Shown here: piece after piece, positions 7,124 through 13,253 of the stretch
Position numbering within the stretch: position 1 is the first letter of the stretch
How the letters are laid out: each line of letters begins with the position of its first letter
Assembly (NCBI GenBank): GCA_025453415.1
Contig: JALOQL010000018.1
Location: 1-13,444, forward strand
Source: Minisyncoccota bacterium
GTDB taxonomy: Bacteria > Patescibacteriota > Minisyncoccia > Minisyncoccales > UBA5738
DNA: 13,444 bases
Direction of reading: 5' to 3'
The notes under the pieces: generated by a model
The model's database searches: none
Told to the model about the DNA's origin: nothing
Seen by the model: only the letters and a program-made list of their open reading frames with translations
Translations under genes and position numbers: made by a program

Positions 7124-7822
7124 ATGAAAATCGTAAAAACTTTATTGGTGGTAATAGCGGCGGTCGCCGGCGGTGCCCTGGGCGGCGCCGCGGCGTTCTC
7201 GTATTTGGTGGGGACTATGCCCGCGGATTTTGGTGGATTCAACGTATCGTCGATGCCGGTCAATAGTAAACCGGTGGTGACTATCCAGGAGAACAAGGCC
7301 CTCAAGGATGCGGTGGCCAAAGTGGCGAACACCGCGGTCGCGATCAAAACCACGACCGCGAAAGGTACGGCCTATGGCTCGGGAGTGATCCTTACGTCCG
7401 ATGGCTTGGTGGCATTCCCTTACACCCTTTTTCCGCCGGGTACCGAGGCGCAGGTGATTGTTGCCGGCAAGCCGGTGGCATTCCAAGTCGTGAAGCGCGA
7501 TAAGGACAAGAACCTGGCGATTTTGAAGCTTGAGGGTTCCAGCTGGCCCACCTCGAGCTTTTACCGGCTGGAAAACCTGAAGTTGGGCGAGCGGGTGGTC
7601 ATGGCCGGAGTACTCGAATCGGGCGGCAATTTCTCCGACGAGGGCGTGGTGCGCGACTTTACTCCGGAGGTGATCAATACCAATATCCTGGAAAGAGCTT
7701 CGGCCCAAGGCGCGCCGGTATTCGATATCGAAGGGAATATTCTGGGCATTGCCATGGTAAGCAAGGATGGCTGGGTGAGCGTGATCCCGATCTCGGCCAT
7801 CAAAACCATCGCCGGTCTTTAA
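7124..7822 (+). CDS. Catalytically dead HtrA-fold protein (pseudoprotease), membrane-anchored
   Basis: 232 residues. Residues 4-29 form an alanine/glycine-rich signal anchor. Residues about 55-231 align by eye with the chymotrypsin-like core of the intact HtrA upstream: GTAYGSGVILTSDGLVAF corresponds to GAGTGFIVSEDGLAVT, KNLAILKLEG to QDIAVFKIEG, and GAPVFDIEGNILGIAM to GGPLLNLKGEVIGVNT. The catalytic residues are all replaced: Tyr100 at the His position, Asn130 at the Asp position and Gln195 at the Ser position. There is no PDZ domain. The frame is open over the full length with no internal stop, so this looks like a maintained non-enzymatic protein rather than a pseudogene. It begins 7 bp after clpB and is probably cotranscribed with it. 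A binding or scaffolding role in the envelope is an inference. Confidence 0.8.
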   Translation: MKIVKTLLVVIAAVAGGALGGAAAFSYLVGTMPADFGGFNVSSMPVNSKPVVTIQENKALKDAVAKVANTAVAIKTTTAKGTAYGSGVILTSDGLVAFPYTLFPPGTEAQVIVAGKPVAFQVVKRDKDKNLAILKLEGSSWPTSSFYRLENLKLGERVVMAGVLESGGNFSDEGVVRDFTPEVINTNILERASAQGAPVFDIEGNILGIAMVSKDGWVSVIPISAIKTIAGL

Positions 7823-7846
7823 ATTATGTTTTTCTCTTTCCGAAGA

Positions 7847-7878
7847 GCCGCGAAAGCGGCATTTGCGTTTTTTTTGCG
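7847..7878 (+). terminator. Intrinsic terminator after the clpB operon
   Basis: GCCGC-GAAA-GCGGC hairpin (7847-7860) followed after a short ATTTGCG by eight T residues (7868-7875). Its loop-and-stem core is the same as that of the terminator at 11423, read in the opposite direction. Confidence 0.75.
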
Positions 7879-7892
7879 CGATAGGATATAAT
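7863..7892 (+). promoter_or_regulatory. Promoter of the A1-B1 cassette
   Basis: TTGCGT (7863-7868), 18-nt spacer, perfect TATAAT (7887-7892). Initiation near 7899 would leave a leader of about 27 nt before the ATG at 7926. The -35 overlaps the tail of the preceding terminator. The same TTGCGT-N18-TATAAT arrangement occurs before the ATPase gene. Confidence 0.65.
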
Positions 7893-7925
7893 CAATATAA
7901 AATAAGGCCAAAAATCAAAATCGAT

Positions 7926-8501
7926 ATGATTTTTGCGAAAAAAATGCCAGGAATTGATGTGCCGCAAGAAGCATGTGAAGCATCCGAACAAGAAAATCAG
8001 GTGAATCCAGTGGGAGATCAAGAAATGCAAATAGAGGGTGTGGATAAGATTGTCGAAAATGTAATGAGGTCGGAAGGCGAATTATCTCCTGACGCGACGG
8101 TAAATAAAGATAAAAGCGTTAAATTGGCTCAAGAAGAATCGCGGGGATTTATTGCGGCGCTTAAGGAAAATCCGAAAATAGCGGGAATCGCAACTTCGCC
8201 AAAATTTTTGCAAGCATTGAGCGTAACCGCAATGATTACCAGCATTTTGCTGGCTCAAAGTGCTGAAGACTTCCACCAGCAAGCCGGGAATATTCTTGAT
8301 AATTTTGATATGGACCCTGATAGATTATTAAGTTATGGCATAAGCAATCGCGACCAATCCGATACTATTCCGGGTTTTCTTGAGTCTTTTGATGGAATGG
8401 CCGCGTCTGTAGCAGGATCTGCTGTTTCGGCGGCCATAGGTCTTTGGGCGGGTGGGAAAAGCATATTTAATTTTATCAAAAATCAGAAAGAGAAAAAATA
8501 A
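7926..8501 (+). CDS. Small membrane protein A1 of a duplicated two-gene cassette
   Basis: 191 residues from the ATG at 7926; the next in-frame ATG at 7944 is also possible. The TTG at 7863 is rejected because it overlaps the promoter. The family is not recognised. The first 80 or so residues are acidic and polar (QEACEASEQENQVNPVGDQE), probably disordered. Then come a hydrophobic stretch (FLQALSVTAMITSILLAQ), a polar loop (DNFDMDPDRLLSYGIS), a second hydrophobic glycine/alanine-rich stretch (MAASVAGSAVSAAIGLWAGG) and a basic tail (KNQKEKK). This suggests a two-helix hairpin in the inner membrane. Protein A2 at 10446 has the same order and length but little direct identity. The gene lies 16 nt before B1 and looks AT-richer than the genes before it. 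Confidence 0.65.
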   Translation: MIFAKKMPGIDVPQEACEASEQENQVNPVGDQEMQIEGVDKIVENVMRSEGELSPDATVNKDKSVKLAQEESRGFIAALKENPKIAGIATSPKFLQALSVTAMITSILLAQSAEDFHQQAGNILDNFDMDPDRLLSYGISNRDQSDTIPGFLESFDGMAASVAGSAVSAAIGLWAGGKSIFNFIKNQKEKK

Positions 8502-8517
8502 TTATCTAACAAAAAAT

Positions 8518-8886
8518 ATGATAACTGAAGATATTCAAGACGCATTGGTTCGCGTTTATTCTATCCTTCAATTTTCCGAGGCCGAAACCAAAGATGCCTT
8601 AGGCGATCTAGCCGGGATTCAGCAGGTGGCCGTGGCCACCGAGCTGGTCAAGGTTCTGACCGAGGACGAGGTGAAAACCTTGAACGAGCTGGGCCAAAAG
8701 TCCGATGACGAGAAAAAGGCGGCCATGGAGCAGATTGCCAGGGCGCATGCGGGTGATGAGAGCTTCAAAAAAGCCGCTGCCGAAGCGGCCAAGAAAGTGA
8801 TCGACGAGCACGTGGCCTATCTCAAGACCCGGGGCGACGAAGCCCAGAAGGCCGAGATTGCAAAGATTCTGGATGCGACCATATAA
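8518..8886 (+). CDS. Helical protein B1 of the duplicated cassette (paralogue of B2)
   Basis: 122 residues from the ATG at 8518. A longer reading frame from 8452 would overlap A1 and is rejected. The sequence is almost entirely charged, alanine-rich helix (EKKAAMEQIARAHAGDESFKKAAAEAAKKVIDEHVAYLKTRGDEA) with no signal peptide or membrane segment, so it is probably cytoplasmic. About 94 of 122 residues match B2 at 11028. Positions 30-56 (DLAGIQQVAVATELVKVLT and onward) are identical, while the first 29 residues differ at about half of their positions. It follows A1 by 16 nt, so A1-B1 is a bicistronic unit. No enzyme motif is visible and the family is not recognised. A partner or regulator of the membrane protein A is an inference. 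Confidence 0.7.
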   Translation: MITEDIQDALVRVYSILQFSEAETKDALGDLAGIQQVAVATELVKVLTEDEVKTLNELGQKSDDEKKAAMEQIARAHAGDESFKKAAAEAAKKVIDEHVAYLKTRGDEAQKAEIAKILDATI

Positions 8887-8916
8887 TCATACGCTTCGCC
8901 AATCATTTAATCATGG

Positions 8917-8941
8917 GGGCGGCTTCGGGCCCGCCCTTTTC
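8917..8941 (+). terminator. Intrinsic terminator after B1
   Basis: GGGCGG (8917-8922) pairs with CCGCCC (8931-8936) around an 8-nt loop, followed directly by TTTT. It closes the A1-B1 unit before the AT-rich ATPase promoter. Confidence 0.75.
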
Positions 8942-8942
8942 G

Positions 8943-9000
8943 TATATTATATTGACAATATAATATATTGCGTGATATATTATATTCATAATATAATATT
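8943..9000. promoter_or_regulatory. Twin AT-rich palindromes overlaid on the ATPase promoter (candidate operators)
   Basis: Two near-identical dyads lie in tandem. 8943-8953 pairs with 8957-8967 (11 bp perfect, 3-nt centre GAC). 8977-8986 pairs with 8990-8999 (10 bp perfect, 3-nt centre CAT). Their centres, 8955 and 8988, are 33 bp apart, about three helical turns. Promoter boxes are embedded: TTGACA at 8952 with TATATT at 8976 (18-nt spacer), and TTGCGT at 8968 with a perfect TATAAT at 8992 (18-nt spacer, the same set as the A1 promoter). A dimeric repressor binding both sites would block both promoters. No regulator is identified. Confidence 0.65.
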
Positions 9001-9013
9001 ATCATAATTAAAA

Positions 9014-10321
9014 ATGATACATCCCGATCTATTAAAAAAAATCATCGTTGAGCAAAGGGGCTACTTTTTAAAGATTACCGATCCGATTGCCCGGGAAGCG
9101 ATCACGGGTGGATTTTTCGACAAATTGAGCCGCGTCAGCGAGGCGGTGGTAATCACCGGCGCGCGACGGTCGGGTAAATCGTTTTTGTTGAAATTGATCT
9201 GGCAAAAAATTCGCAGAGAACAAAACGTCGCCGAAAATAATTTCTTTTGCTTTAATTTCGAAGATGAACGGCTGTTGCAATTCCGGCCGGCGGATCTGGA
9301 TTTATTGCTGGAAACATTCGAGCAGCTGTTTTCAATTGATAAACGTCAAAAGCTATATTTGTTCTTTGACGAGATTCAGGTCATAAAAGGCTGGGAAAAG
9401 TTCATCAATCGGCTTTTGCGCCAGGAACAGTATAAGATATTCATTACCGGATCTAACGCGACCCTGCTTTCCCGGGAGATTGGATCGGCGCTTACCGGCC
9501 GCACTTATCCGATCAGTCTTTTTCCGTTGTCTTTCCGGGAGTTCGCCGTTTATAGGACGGGAAGTTCCTTGGAGGGTTCGGAGCTATATCGTACTGAAAC
9601 CAGGATAGAATTGAAAAGGCTTTTTTCCGAATATATGGAAAACGGCGGTTTTCCCGAGGTGGTGCTGCAGAACTTCCGGCCGGTTTTACAAGAATATCTG
9701 AAAAGTATTATTTATCGCGACGTGGTGTCGCGTTACAAGATCAAGCAGGAGGCCAATTTGCGCGAGATCGCGGCATTCGCGATTTCCAATATCGGGGCGG
9801 TTTTCAGTTTGGAAAAGATCGCCCGCATGGCGAAAATGAAGAACCTGACCACGGTGAAAAATTACTTGTCTTATTTGGAGAACTCTTTTCTGTTCTACCG
9901 CGCGGCCAGATACAGCCATTCGCTTAAGGCTCAAATATACAATCCCGACAAATTTTATGCGGTTGACGTGGGATTTTATAATGAAGTGGCGTTTTCCAGT
10001 ACGGCCAATCGCGGCCGGATATTGGAAAACCTGGTTTTCATGGAATTAAAACGAAAATACGGAAGCGTTTATTATTTCCAGGGTGAACACGAATGTGATT
10101 TCTTGGTAAAAACAAAAAATGAATTGATTTTGGCGGCGCAGGCCACAGTTTTTATGGACAAAAGCAATCGGCAAAGGGAGGTGGGAGGGTTGTTGGAAGC
10201 AATGAACGAATACGGGATCGAGAAAGGATTGATTTTGGTCGAAGAGGGGGGCGAGACCATAAAAGAAGGCGGCAAAACCATCGAGGTAAAACCGGTTTGG
10301 CGCTGGTGCCTTGAGGGCTGA
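9014..10321 (+). CDS. AAA ATPase of the AAA_14/DUF4143 family
   Basis: 435 residues. The N-terminal ATPase has Walker A GARRSGKS (49-56), Walker B KLYLFFDEIQ with Asp119-Glu120, and the family's sensor motif ITGSNATLLSREIGSALTGR (144-163) followed by LFPLSFREF (169-177). The middle region (about 240-300) looks like a winged helix (ISNIGAVFSLEKIARMAKMKNLTTVKNYLSYLE). The C-terminal DUF4143 part (about 310-430) has the ENLVFMELKRKYG motif and ECDFLV, resembling a PD-(D/E)XK-like fold. The last motif reads AAQATVF instead of the usual E/Q-x-K, so nuclease activity is doubtful. These ATPases are abundant, often mobile and of unsettled function. The gene has its own promoter and sits between the two A-B cassettes. 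Confidence 0.88.
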   Translation: MIHPDLLKKIIVEQRGYFLKITDPIAREAITGGFFDKLSRVSEAVVITGARRSGKSFLLKLIWQKIRREQNVAENNFFCFNFEDERLLQFRPADLDLLLETFEQLFSIDKRQKLYLFFDEIQVIKGWEKFINRLLRQEQYKIFITGSNATLLSREIGSALTGRTYPISLFPLSFREFAVYRTGSSLEGSELYRTETRIELKRLFSEYMENGGFPEVVLQNFRPVLQEYLKSIIYRDVVSRYKIKQEANLREIAAFAISNIGAVFSLEKIARMAKMKNLTTVKNYLSYLENSFLFYRAARYSHSLKAQIYNPDKFYAVDVGFYNEVAFSSTANRGRILENLVFMELKRKYGSVYYFQGEHECDFLVKTKNELILAAQATVFMDKSNRQREVGGLLEAMNEYGIEKGLILVEEGGETIKEGGKTIEVKPVWRWCLEG

Positions 10322-10368
10322 TATGCGCGGTAGTGATTTGGGGCTCGATTATCGCAGGTTTGCGTCCA

Positions 10369-10397
10369 TTGACGCCCGGCCAGCGGGGGGGTATCAT
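10369..10397 (+). promoter_or_regulatory. Promoter of the A2-B2 cassette
   Basis: TTGACG (10369-10374), 17-nt spacer, TATCAT (10392-10397), each one base from consensus. Initiation near 10404 would leave a leader of about 40 nt before the ATG at 10446. The spacer contains a run of seven G residues. The rest of the 124-nt gap shows nothing else recognisable. Confidence 0.65.
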
Positions 10398-10445
10398 TAA
10401 AGAAAATTAAAGCCTCAAAAATTGAGAAAAGATTTTTGAAAAATT

Positions 10446-11012
10446 ATGGAAGGCGAGCTAAAAATGTCAGGAGAAAAGGAAGGGACGGATTTTAATGTTT
10501 CGGAGGGCGAAAATAATGACAGGAGTGTACCGGTCAATCCAGATCAAGGGCCGGATTTTGCAGAACGAAATACCAGGATGGATGAGGTGGCGCAAGCAAA
10601 AGCTTTGGAAATGAAAAAAGCGGGCGCATCAGGAGAACGGATCGCCGCGTTTTGCGGTATGGCGAGCCAGGCTAAAAAAATAATTGGTAATTTTTATAGA
10701 AAAATTATGGTAGAAAAACCCGAATATCTTGCTGCTACCGGCGTATTGCTCGGCGCTGCTGATCTTTATTTGAGCGACCCGGGGGATATTCATAGGTTGA
10801 CAGATATTAGTTGGGAAACTTGCGAGCTTCTTTCCGAGGCTGGTTCAAATCTTGCCGTAGGCGCCTCTTCTCTTGTGACCTTATTTTTTGGGACGTTGGG
10901 GATGAGTGCAAAAGATAACGAAAGACGAAATAAAGAAAAAAAGGAAGAATTAACGCAGGAGATATTGAAAAATTTGGCCAAAGAGGGGAGGATTAAAGAG
11001 CAAAACATTTAG
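10446..11012 (+). CDS. Small membrane protein A2 of the duplicated cassette
   Basis: 188 residues from the ATG at 10446. The ATG at 10464 has a better upstream purine run (GGAAGG, 10 nt away) and would give 182 residues. The family is not recognised. The order is the same as A1: acidic polar N-terminus (about 1-75), a first hydrophobic stretch (PEYLAATGVLLGAADLYL), a polar acidic loop (SDPGDIHRLTDISWETCELL), a second hydrophobic stretch (NLAVGASSLVTLFFGTLGM), then a strongly basic tail (NERRNKEKKEELTQ). The stretch PEYLAA can be set against PKFLQA in A1, and SNLAVGASS against ASVAGSAVS, suggesting distant homology. The gene lies 15 nt before B2. Confidence 0.65.
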   Translation: MEGELKMSGEKEGTDFNVSEGENNDRSVPVNPDQGPDFAERNTRMDEVAQAKALEMKKAGASGERIAAFCGMASQAKKIIGNFYRKIMVEKPEYLAATGVLLGAADLYLSDPGDIHRLTDISWETCELLSEAGSNLAVGASSLVTLFFGTLGMSAKDNERRNKEKKEELTQEILKNLAKEGRIKEQNI

Positions 11013-11027
11013 AATATTAAAAACATT

Positions 11028-11396
11028 ATGGATAATCAACAAATCCAAGAAGTATTAAAAAAAGTTTACGGGATTCTCAAATTCAGCGAGCAGGAAGCCA
11101 GGGATTCCTTAAGCGACCTGGCCGGGATCCAACAGGTGGCCGTGGCCACCGAGCTGGTCAAGGTTTTGACTGAAGATGAGGTGAAAACCTTGAATGATCT
11201 GGGTCAAAAATCCGATGAGGAGAAAAAGGCGGCCATGGAGCAGATTGCCAAAGCGCACGCGAATGACGAAAACTTCAAAAAAGCCGCGGCGGAAGCGGCC
11301 AAGAAAGTGCTCGACGAACACGTGGCCTATCTTAGGACTCGGGGCGACGACAGCCAGAAGGCCGAGATTGCCAAGATTCTGGCCGAAATCGGGTAA
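11028..11396 (+). CDS. Helical protein B2 of the duplicated cassette (paralogue of B1)
   Basis: 122 residues, the same length as B1 and aligned without gaps. The differences are mostly in residues 2-29 and the last four positions; elsewhere most are conservative (Asp/Glu, Arg/Lys, Ile/Leu). At DNA level two blocks are exactly identical to B1: 33 nt (11133-11165 with 8623-8655) and 31 nt (11220-11250 with 8710-8740). The protein is alanine- and lysine-rich helix with no membrane segment. It begins 15 nt after A2 and is followed by its own terminator. No function is recognised; a role with A2 is inferred from the repeated gene order. Confidence 0.7.
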   Translation: MDNQQIQEVLKKVYGILKFSEQEARDSLSDLAGIQQVAVATELVKVLTEDEVKTLNDLGQKSDEEKKAAMEQIAKAHANDENFKKAAAEAAKKVLDEHVAYLRTRGDDSQKAEIAKILAEIG

Positions 11397-11422
11397 TTTA
11401 TCGAATTGAAGCTTTAAAGATC

Positions 11423-11450
11423 AAAAGCCGCTTTCGCGGCTTTTGTGTTT
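11423..11450. terminator. Bidirectional intrinsic terminator after B2
   Basis: A perfect 9-bp stem (AAAAGCCGC at 11423-11431 with GCGGCTTTT at 11436-11444) and TTTC loop, followed by GTGTTT. The A run and T run are symmetrical, so it could work on both strands. Confidence 0.85.
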
Positions 11451-11465
11451 GAGCGGAATTCTTGG

Positions 11466-11471
11466 CATAAT
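11466..11471 (+). promoter_or_regulatory. -10 box of a probable leaderless promoter for the lamin-tail gene
   Basis: CATAAT ends 6 nt before the ATG at 11478, the same spacing as in the glycoside hydrolase promoter at 1806. TTGTGT at 11443-11448 is a weak -35 at 17 nt and overlaps the terminator tail. Confidence 0.5.
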
Positions 11472-11477
11472 GGAGTA

Positions 11478-12200
11478 ATGATTTTTGGGGTAGAGAGAAA
11501 ATACATTATTGCGGGCGCGATTTTGACCGTAACGTTGGTTGTTGGCGGGATTTTATTTTGGCAGAACAACCGGATGGGGGGCGCGGCGGCGCAGATAAGT
11601 CGGGCGTTCGGCTCGGGTCGGGAGTGGGTGGAAATCACGCCGCGGACCGGCGGCTTGGCGGCGGAAAGCACGACCGCGGCTGCCGATGCCAAAACGGGAA
11701 AGGCCAAAACCAAAGCGGAAAAACCGGTGGTGATTTGGTGCGCGCCGGGCAAGGCGGCGACCACGTCAAAAGAAATCATTATCAATGAAGTGGCGTGGAT
11801 GGGCGGGGCGGCCAGCTATGCCGACGAATGGATGGAACTGAAAAACGTATCCGCGGCCGATGTCGATTTGAACGGCTGGCAGCTGCAGAATAAAAGCCAG
11901 AAAATGAAGATCGCCCTGGAGGGGATATTGCCCGCCGGCGGATTCTATCTTTTGGAAAGGACCGACGATACTTCCGCCGAGGGCGTTGGGGCCAACAAAA
12001 TCTATTCGGGAAACCTGGGCAATGCCAACGAAATTTTATATCTTTTTGACGGTGGTTGCGCGGTGCGCGACTTGGTTTCGGCGGGAAAAGATTGGCCGGC
12101 CGGGGATAACAAGACCAAGCAGACCATGGCGCGGACAAAAGATCTTCTTTGGCGAAACAGCAAAACCGCCGGCGGTACTCCGGGCGCGGAAAATGATTAA
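11478..12200 (+). CDS. Membrane-anchored lamin-tail-domain (LTD) protein
   Basis: 240 residues from the ATG at 11478. A GTG at 11445 lies in the terminator tail and is rejected. Residues 9-28 form a signal anchor (YIIAGAILTVTLVVGGILFW), followed by an alanine/threonine/lysine-rich linker (about 55-95). An LTD beta-sandwich occupies about 99-220: IIINEVAWMGG, then DEWMELKNVSAADVDLNGWQLQN, then GILPAGGFYLLER. The NEV(A/M)...WxEL.N......L.GW spacing is the LTD signature. In bacteria this domain is usually displayed outside the membrane and binds or presents partners; here it is alone, without a fused nuclease or protease. The C-terminus (TAGGTPGAEND) matches the end of many LTDs. Its substrate or partner is unknown. 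Confidence 0.8.
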   Translation: MIFGVERKYIIAGAILTVTLVVGGILFWQNNRMGGAAAQISRAFGSGREWVEITPRTGGLAAESTTAAADAKTGKAKTKAEKPVVIWCAPGKAATTSKEIIINEVAWMGGAASYADEWMELKNVSAADVDLNGWQLQNKSQKMKIALEGILPAGGFYLLERTDDTSAEGVGANKIYSGNLGNANEILYLFDGGCAVRDLVSAGKDWPAGDNKTKQTMARTKDLLWRNSKTAGGTPGAEND

Positions 12201-12323
12201 CAAGAAGTTAAAAAAATCTTGGACAATTTGCGCAAAAAAGTGTAATAAATAGTAAAGACGCTTTCATATATGATCAGGTTGGCTGATAAAGATTTTTGTT
12301 GTTCGTAACGGGGGGAAACCAAT

Positions 12324-13118
12324 ATGGAAAAAAATACTTTCGTTCAACTGGCAAAAGATGTTTACCGGTTGACGCTTCTTTTCCCGAACAAGGAACCGCT
12401 TCGCTATAAGATAAGGGAGATTGCCAACGATATCGTTTCCGATTTCGTGCTCAAAGAGAACAATTATCTGAACGACCTGCTGGCGCGGCTGGAAGTGATG
12501 GACAATTTTTTCGAGATTGCTTTGTCGCAGGACTGGACCTCGCCGGTGAAAATCAAGGAAGTAATGAGCGGTTACCGCGAGGCAAAAAACGAATTGGAGA
12601 TGATGGCCAAGGCATATGGCCAAATTTCGGCCGAAATACCGGTTGAGACGGCCAAACGGACCGATTTCATTCTGGTGCCCCAAGAGCCCAGAAAAGAGGA
12701 GCCGATCGTGCCTGCCGGCCAAATCATCGAGGCGCCGGCCAGGCCCAAACCCATGATCGTTCCCGAAACCGTCATGCCAGCCGCCAATGCCCAGGTACCG
12801 TCGCGGATCCTGGAAATGCCCAAAGAGACTATTTTTGGGACCATGGGCGGCCAGCCTGCCGATGCTCCGGAGGTTGAAGGAGAAGAAGATGACGATAACG
12901 CGCCTTTGACCGGCAGTCAGATCACGCGCCAGAATCGGATCCTGGAATTTTTGAAAGAGAGGGGTAGCGCCCAGGTTTGGGAGATCCAAAAGATTTTTCC
13001 GAATGTCAGTAAAAGGACTATCCGCCGGGATTTCCGCTCCATGCTGCGGCAGGGGGTGATAGAAAGGACGGGCGAGCGTAATACCACGGCCTACAAGCTC
13101 AAAATCAACCTGTCATGA
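12324..13118 (+). CDS. Two-domain putative transcription regulator with DeoR-like winged helix
   Basis: 264 residues. The ATG at 12324 is preceded by a G run (12310-12315) 8 nt upstream, the best Shine-Dalgarno candidate in the window. Residues 1-100 are an all-helical domain (DVYRLTLLFPNKEPLRYKIREIANDIV) with some resemblance to the four-helix bundle proteins encoded in 23S rRNA intervening sequences; this is a weak, by-eye match. Residues 105-195 are a proline-rich, then acidic, linker. Residues 197-260 are a winged helix of DeoR type: QITRQNRILEFLKERGSAQVWEIQKIFPNVSKRTIRRDFRSMLRQGVIERTG, with the recognition helix at about 229-240. No sugar-binding DeoR sensor domain is present. It lies 135 nt before an ECF sigma gene, which suggests a shared regulatory role. 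Confidence 0.7.
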   Translation: MEKNTFVQLAKDVYRLTLLFPNKEPLRYKIREIANDIVSDFVLKENNYLNDLLARLEVMDNFFEIALSQDWTSPVKIKEVMSGYREAKNELEMMAKAYGQISAEIPVETAKRTDFILVPQEPRKEEPIVPAGQIIEAPARPKPMIVPETVMPAANAQVPSRILEMPKETIFGTMGGQPADAPEVEGEEDDDNAPLTGSQITRQNRILEFLKERGSAQVWEIQKIFPNVSKRTIRRDFRSMLRQGVIERTGERNTTAYKLKINLS

Positions 13119-13157
13119 TTTCGAAATAAGAAATTTTGTCCGTCAAGGTAATTTAGC

Positions 13158-13186
13158 TTGATTTTATTCAAAAAATGAGATATAGT
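13158..13186 (+). promoter_or_regulatory. Promoter of the sigma factor gene
   Basis: TTGATT (13158-13163), 17-nt spacer, TATAGT (13181-13186). Initiation near 13193 gives a leader of about 60 nt. Within it GGCAA/TTGCC can form a short hairpin around a 6-nt loop just upstream of the start. Confidence 0.6.
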
Positions 13187-13253
13187 GGGAGGTAGGACAC
13201 GCAATGATCCGCCTTTATCGGGGCGGCAATATGTGTTGCCCAAAAAGTGGTAA

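Noticed and set aside
8452..8517. N-terminal extension of B1 overlapping A1
   Set aside because: The paralogue B2 starts at the position equivalent to 8518 and has no such extension.
7926..8886. A-B cassette as a classical toxin-antitoxin pair
   Set aside because: Neither protein shows a known toxin or antitoxin motif, and the larger membrane protein plus soluble helical protein could equally be a structural pair; the idea is kept only as a hypothesis.
8941..9003. AT-rich palindromic region as a replication origin unwinding element
   Set aside because: No DnaA-box cluster, dnaA or dnaN gene nearby; overlap with promoter boxes fits an operator better.
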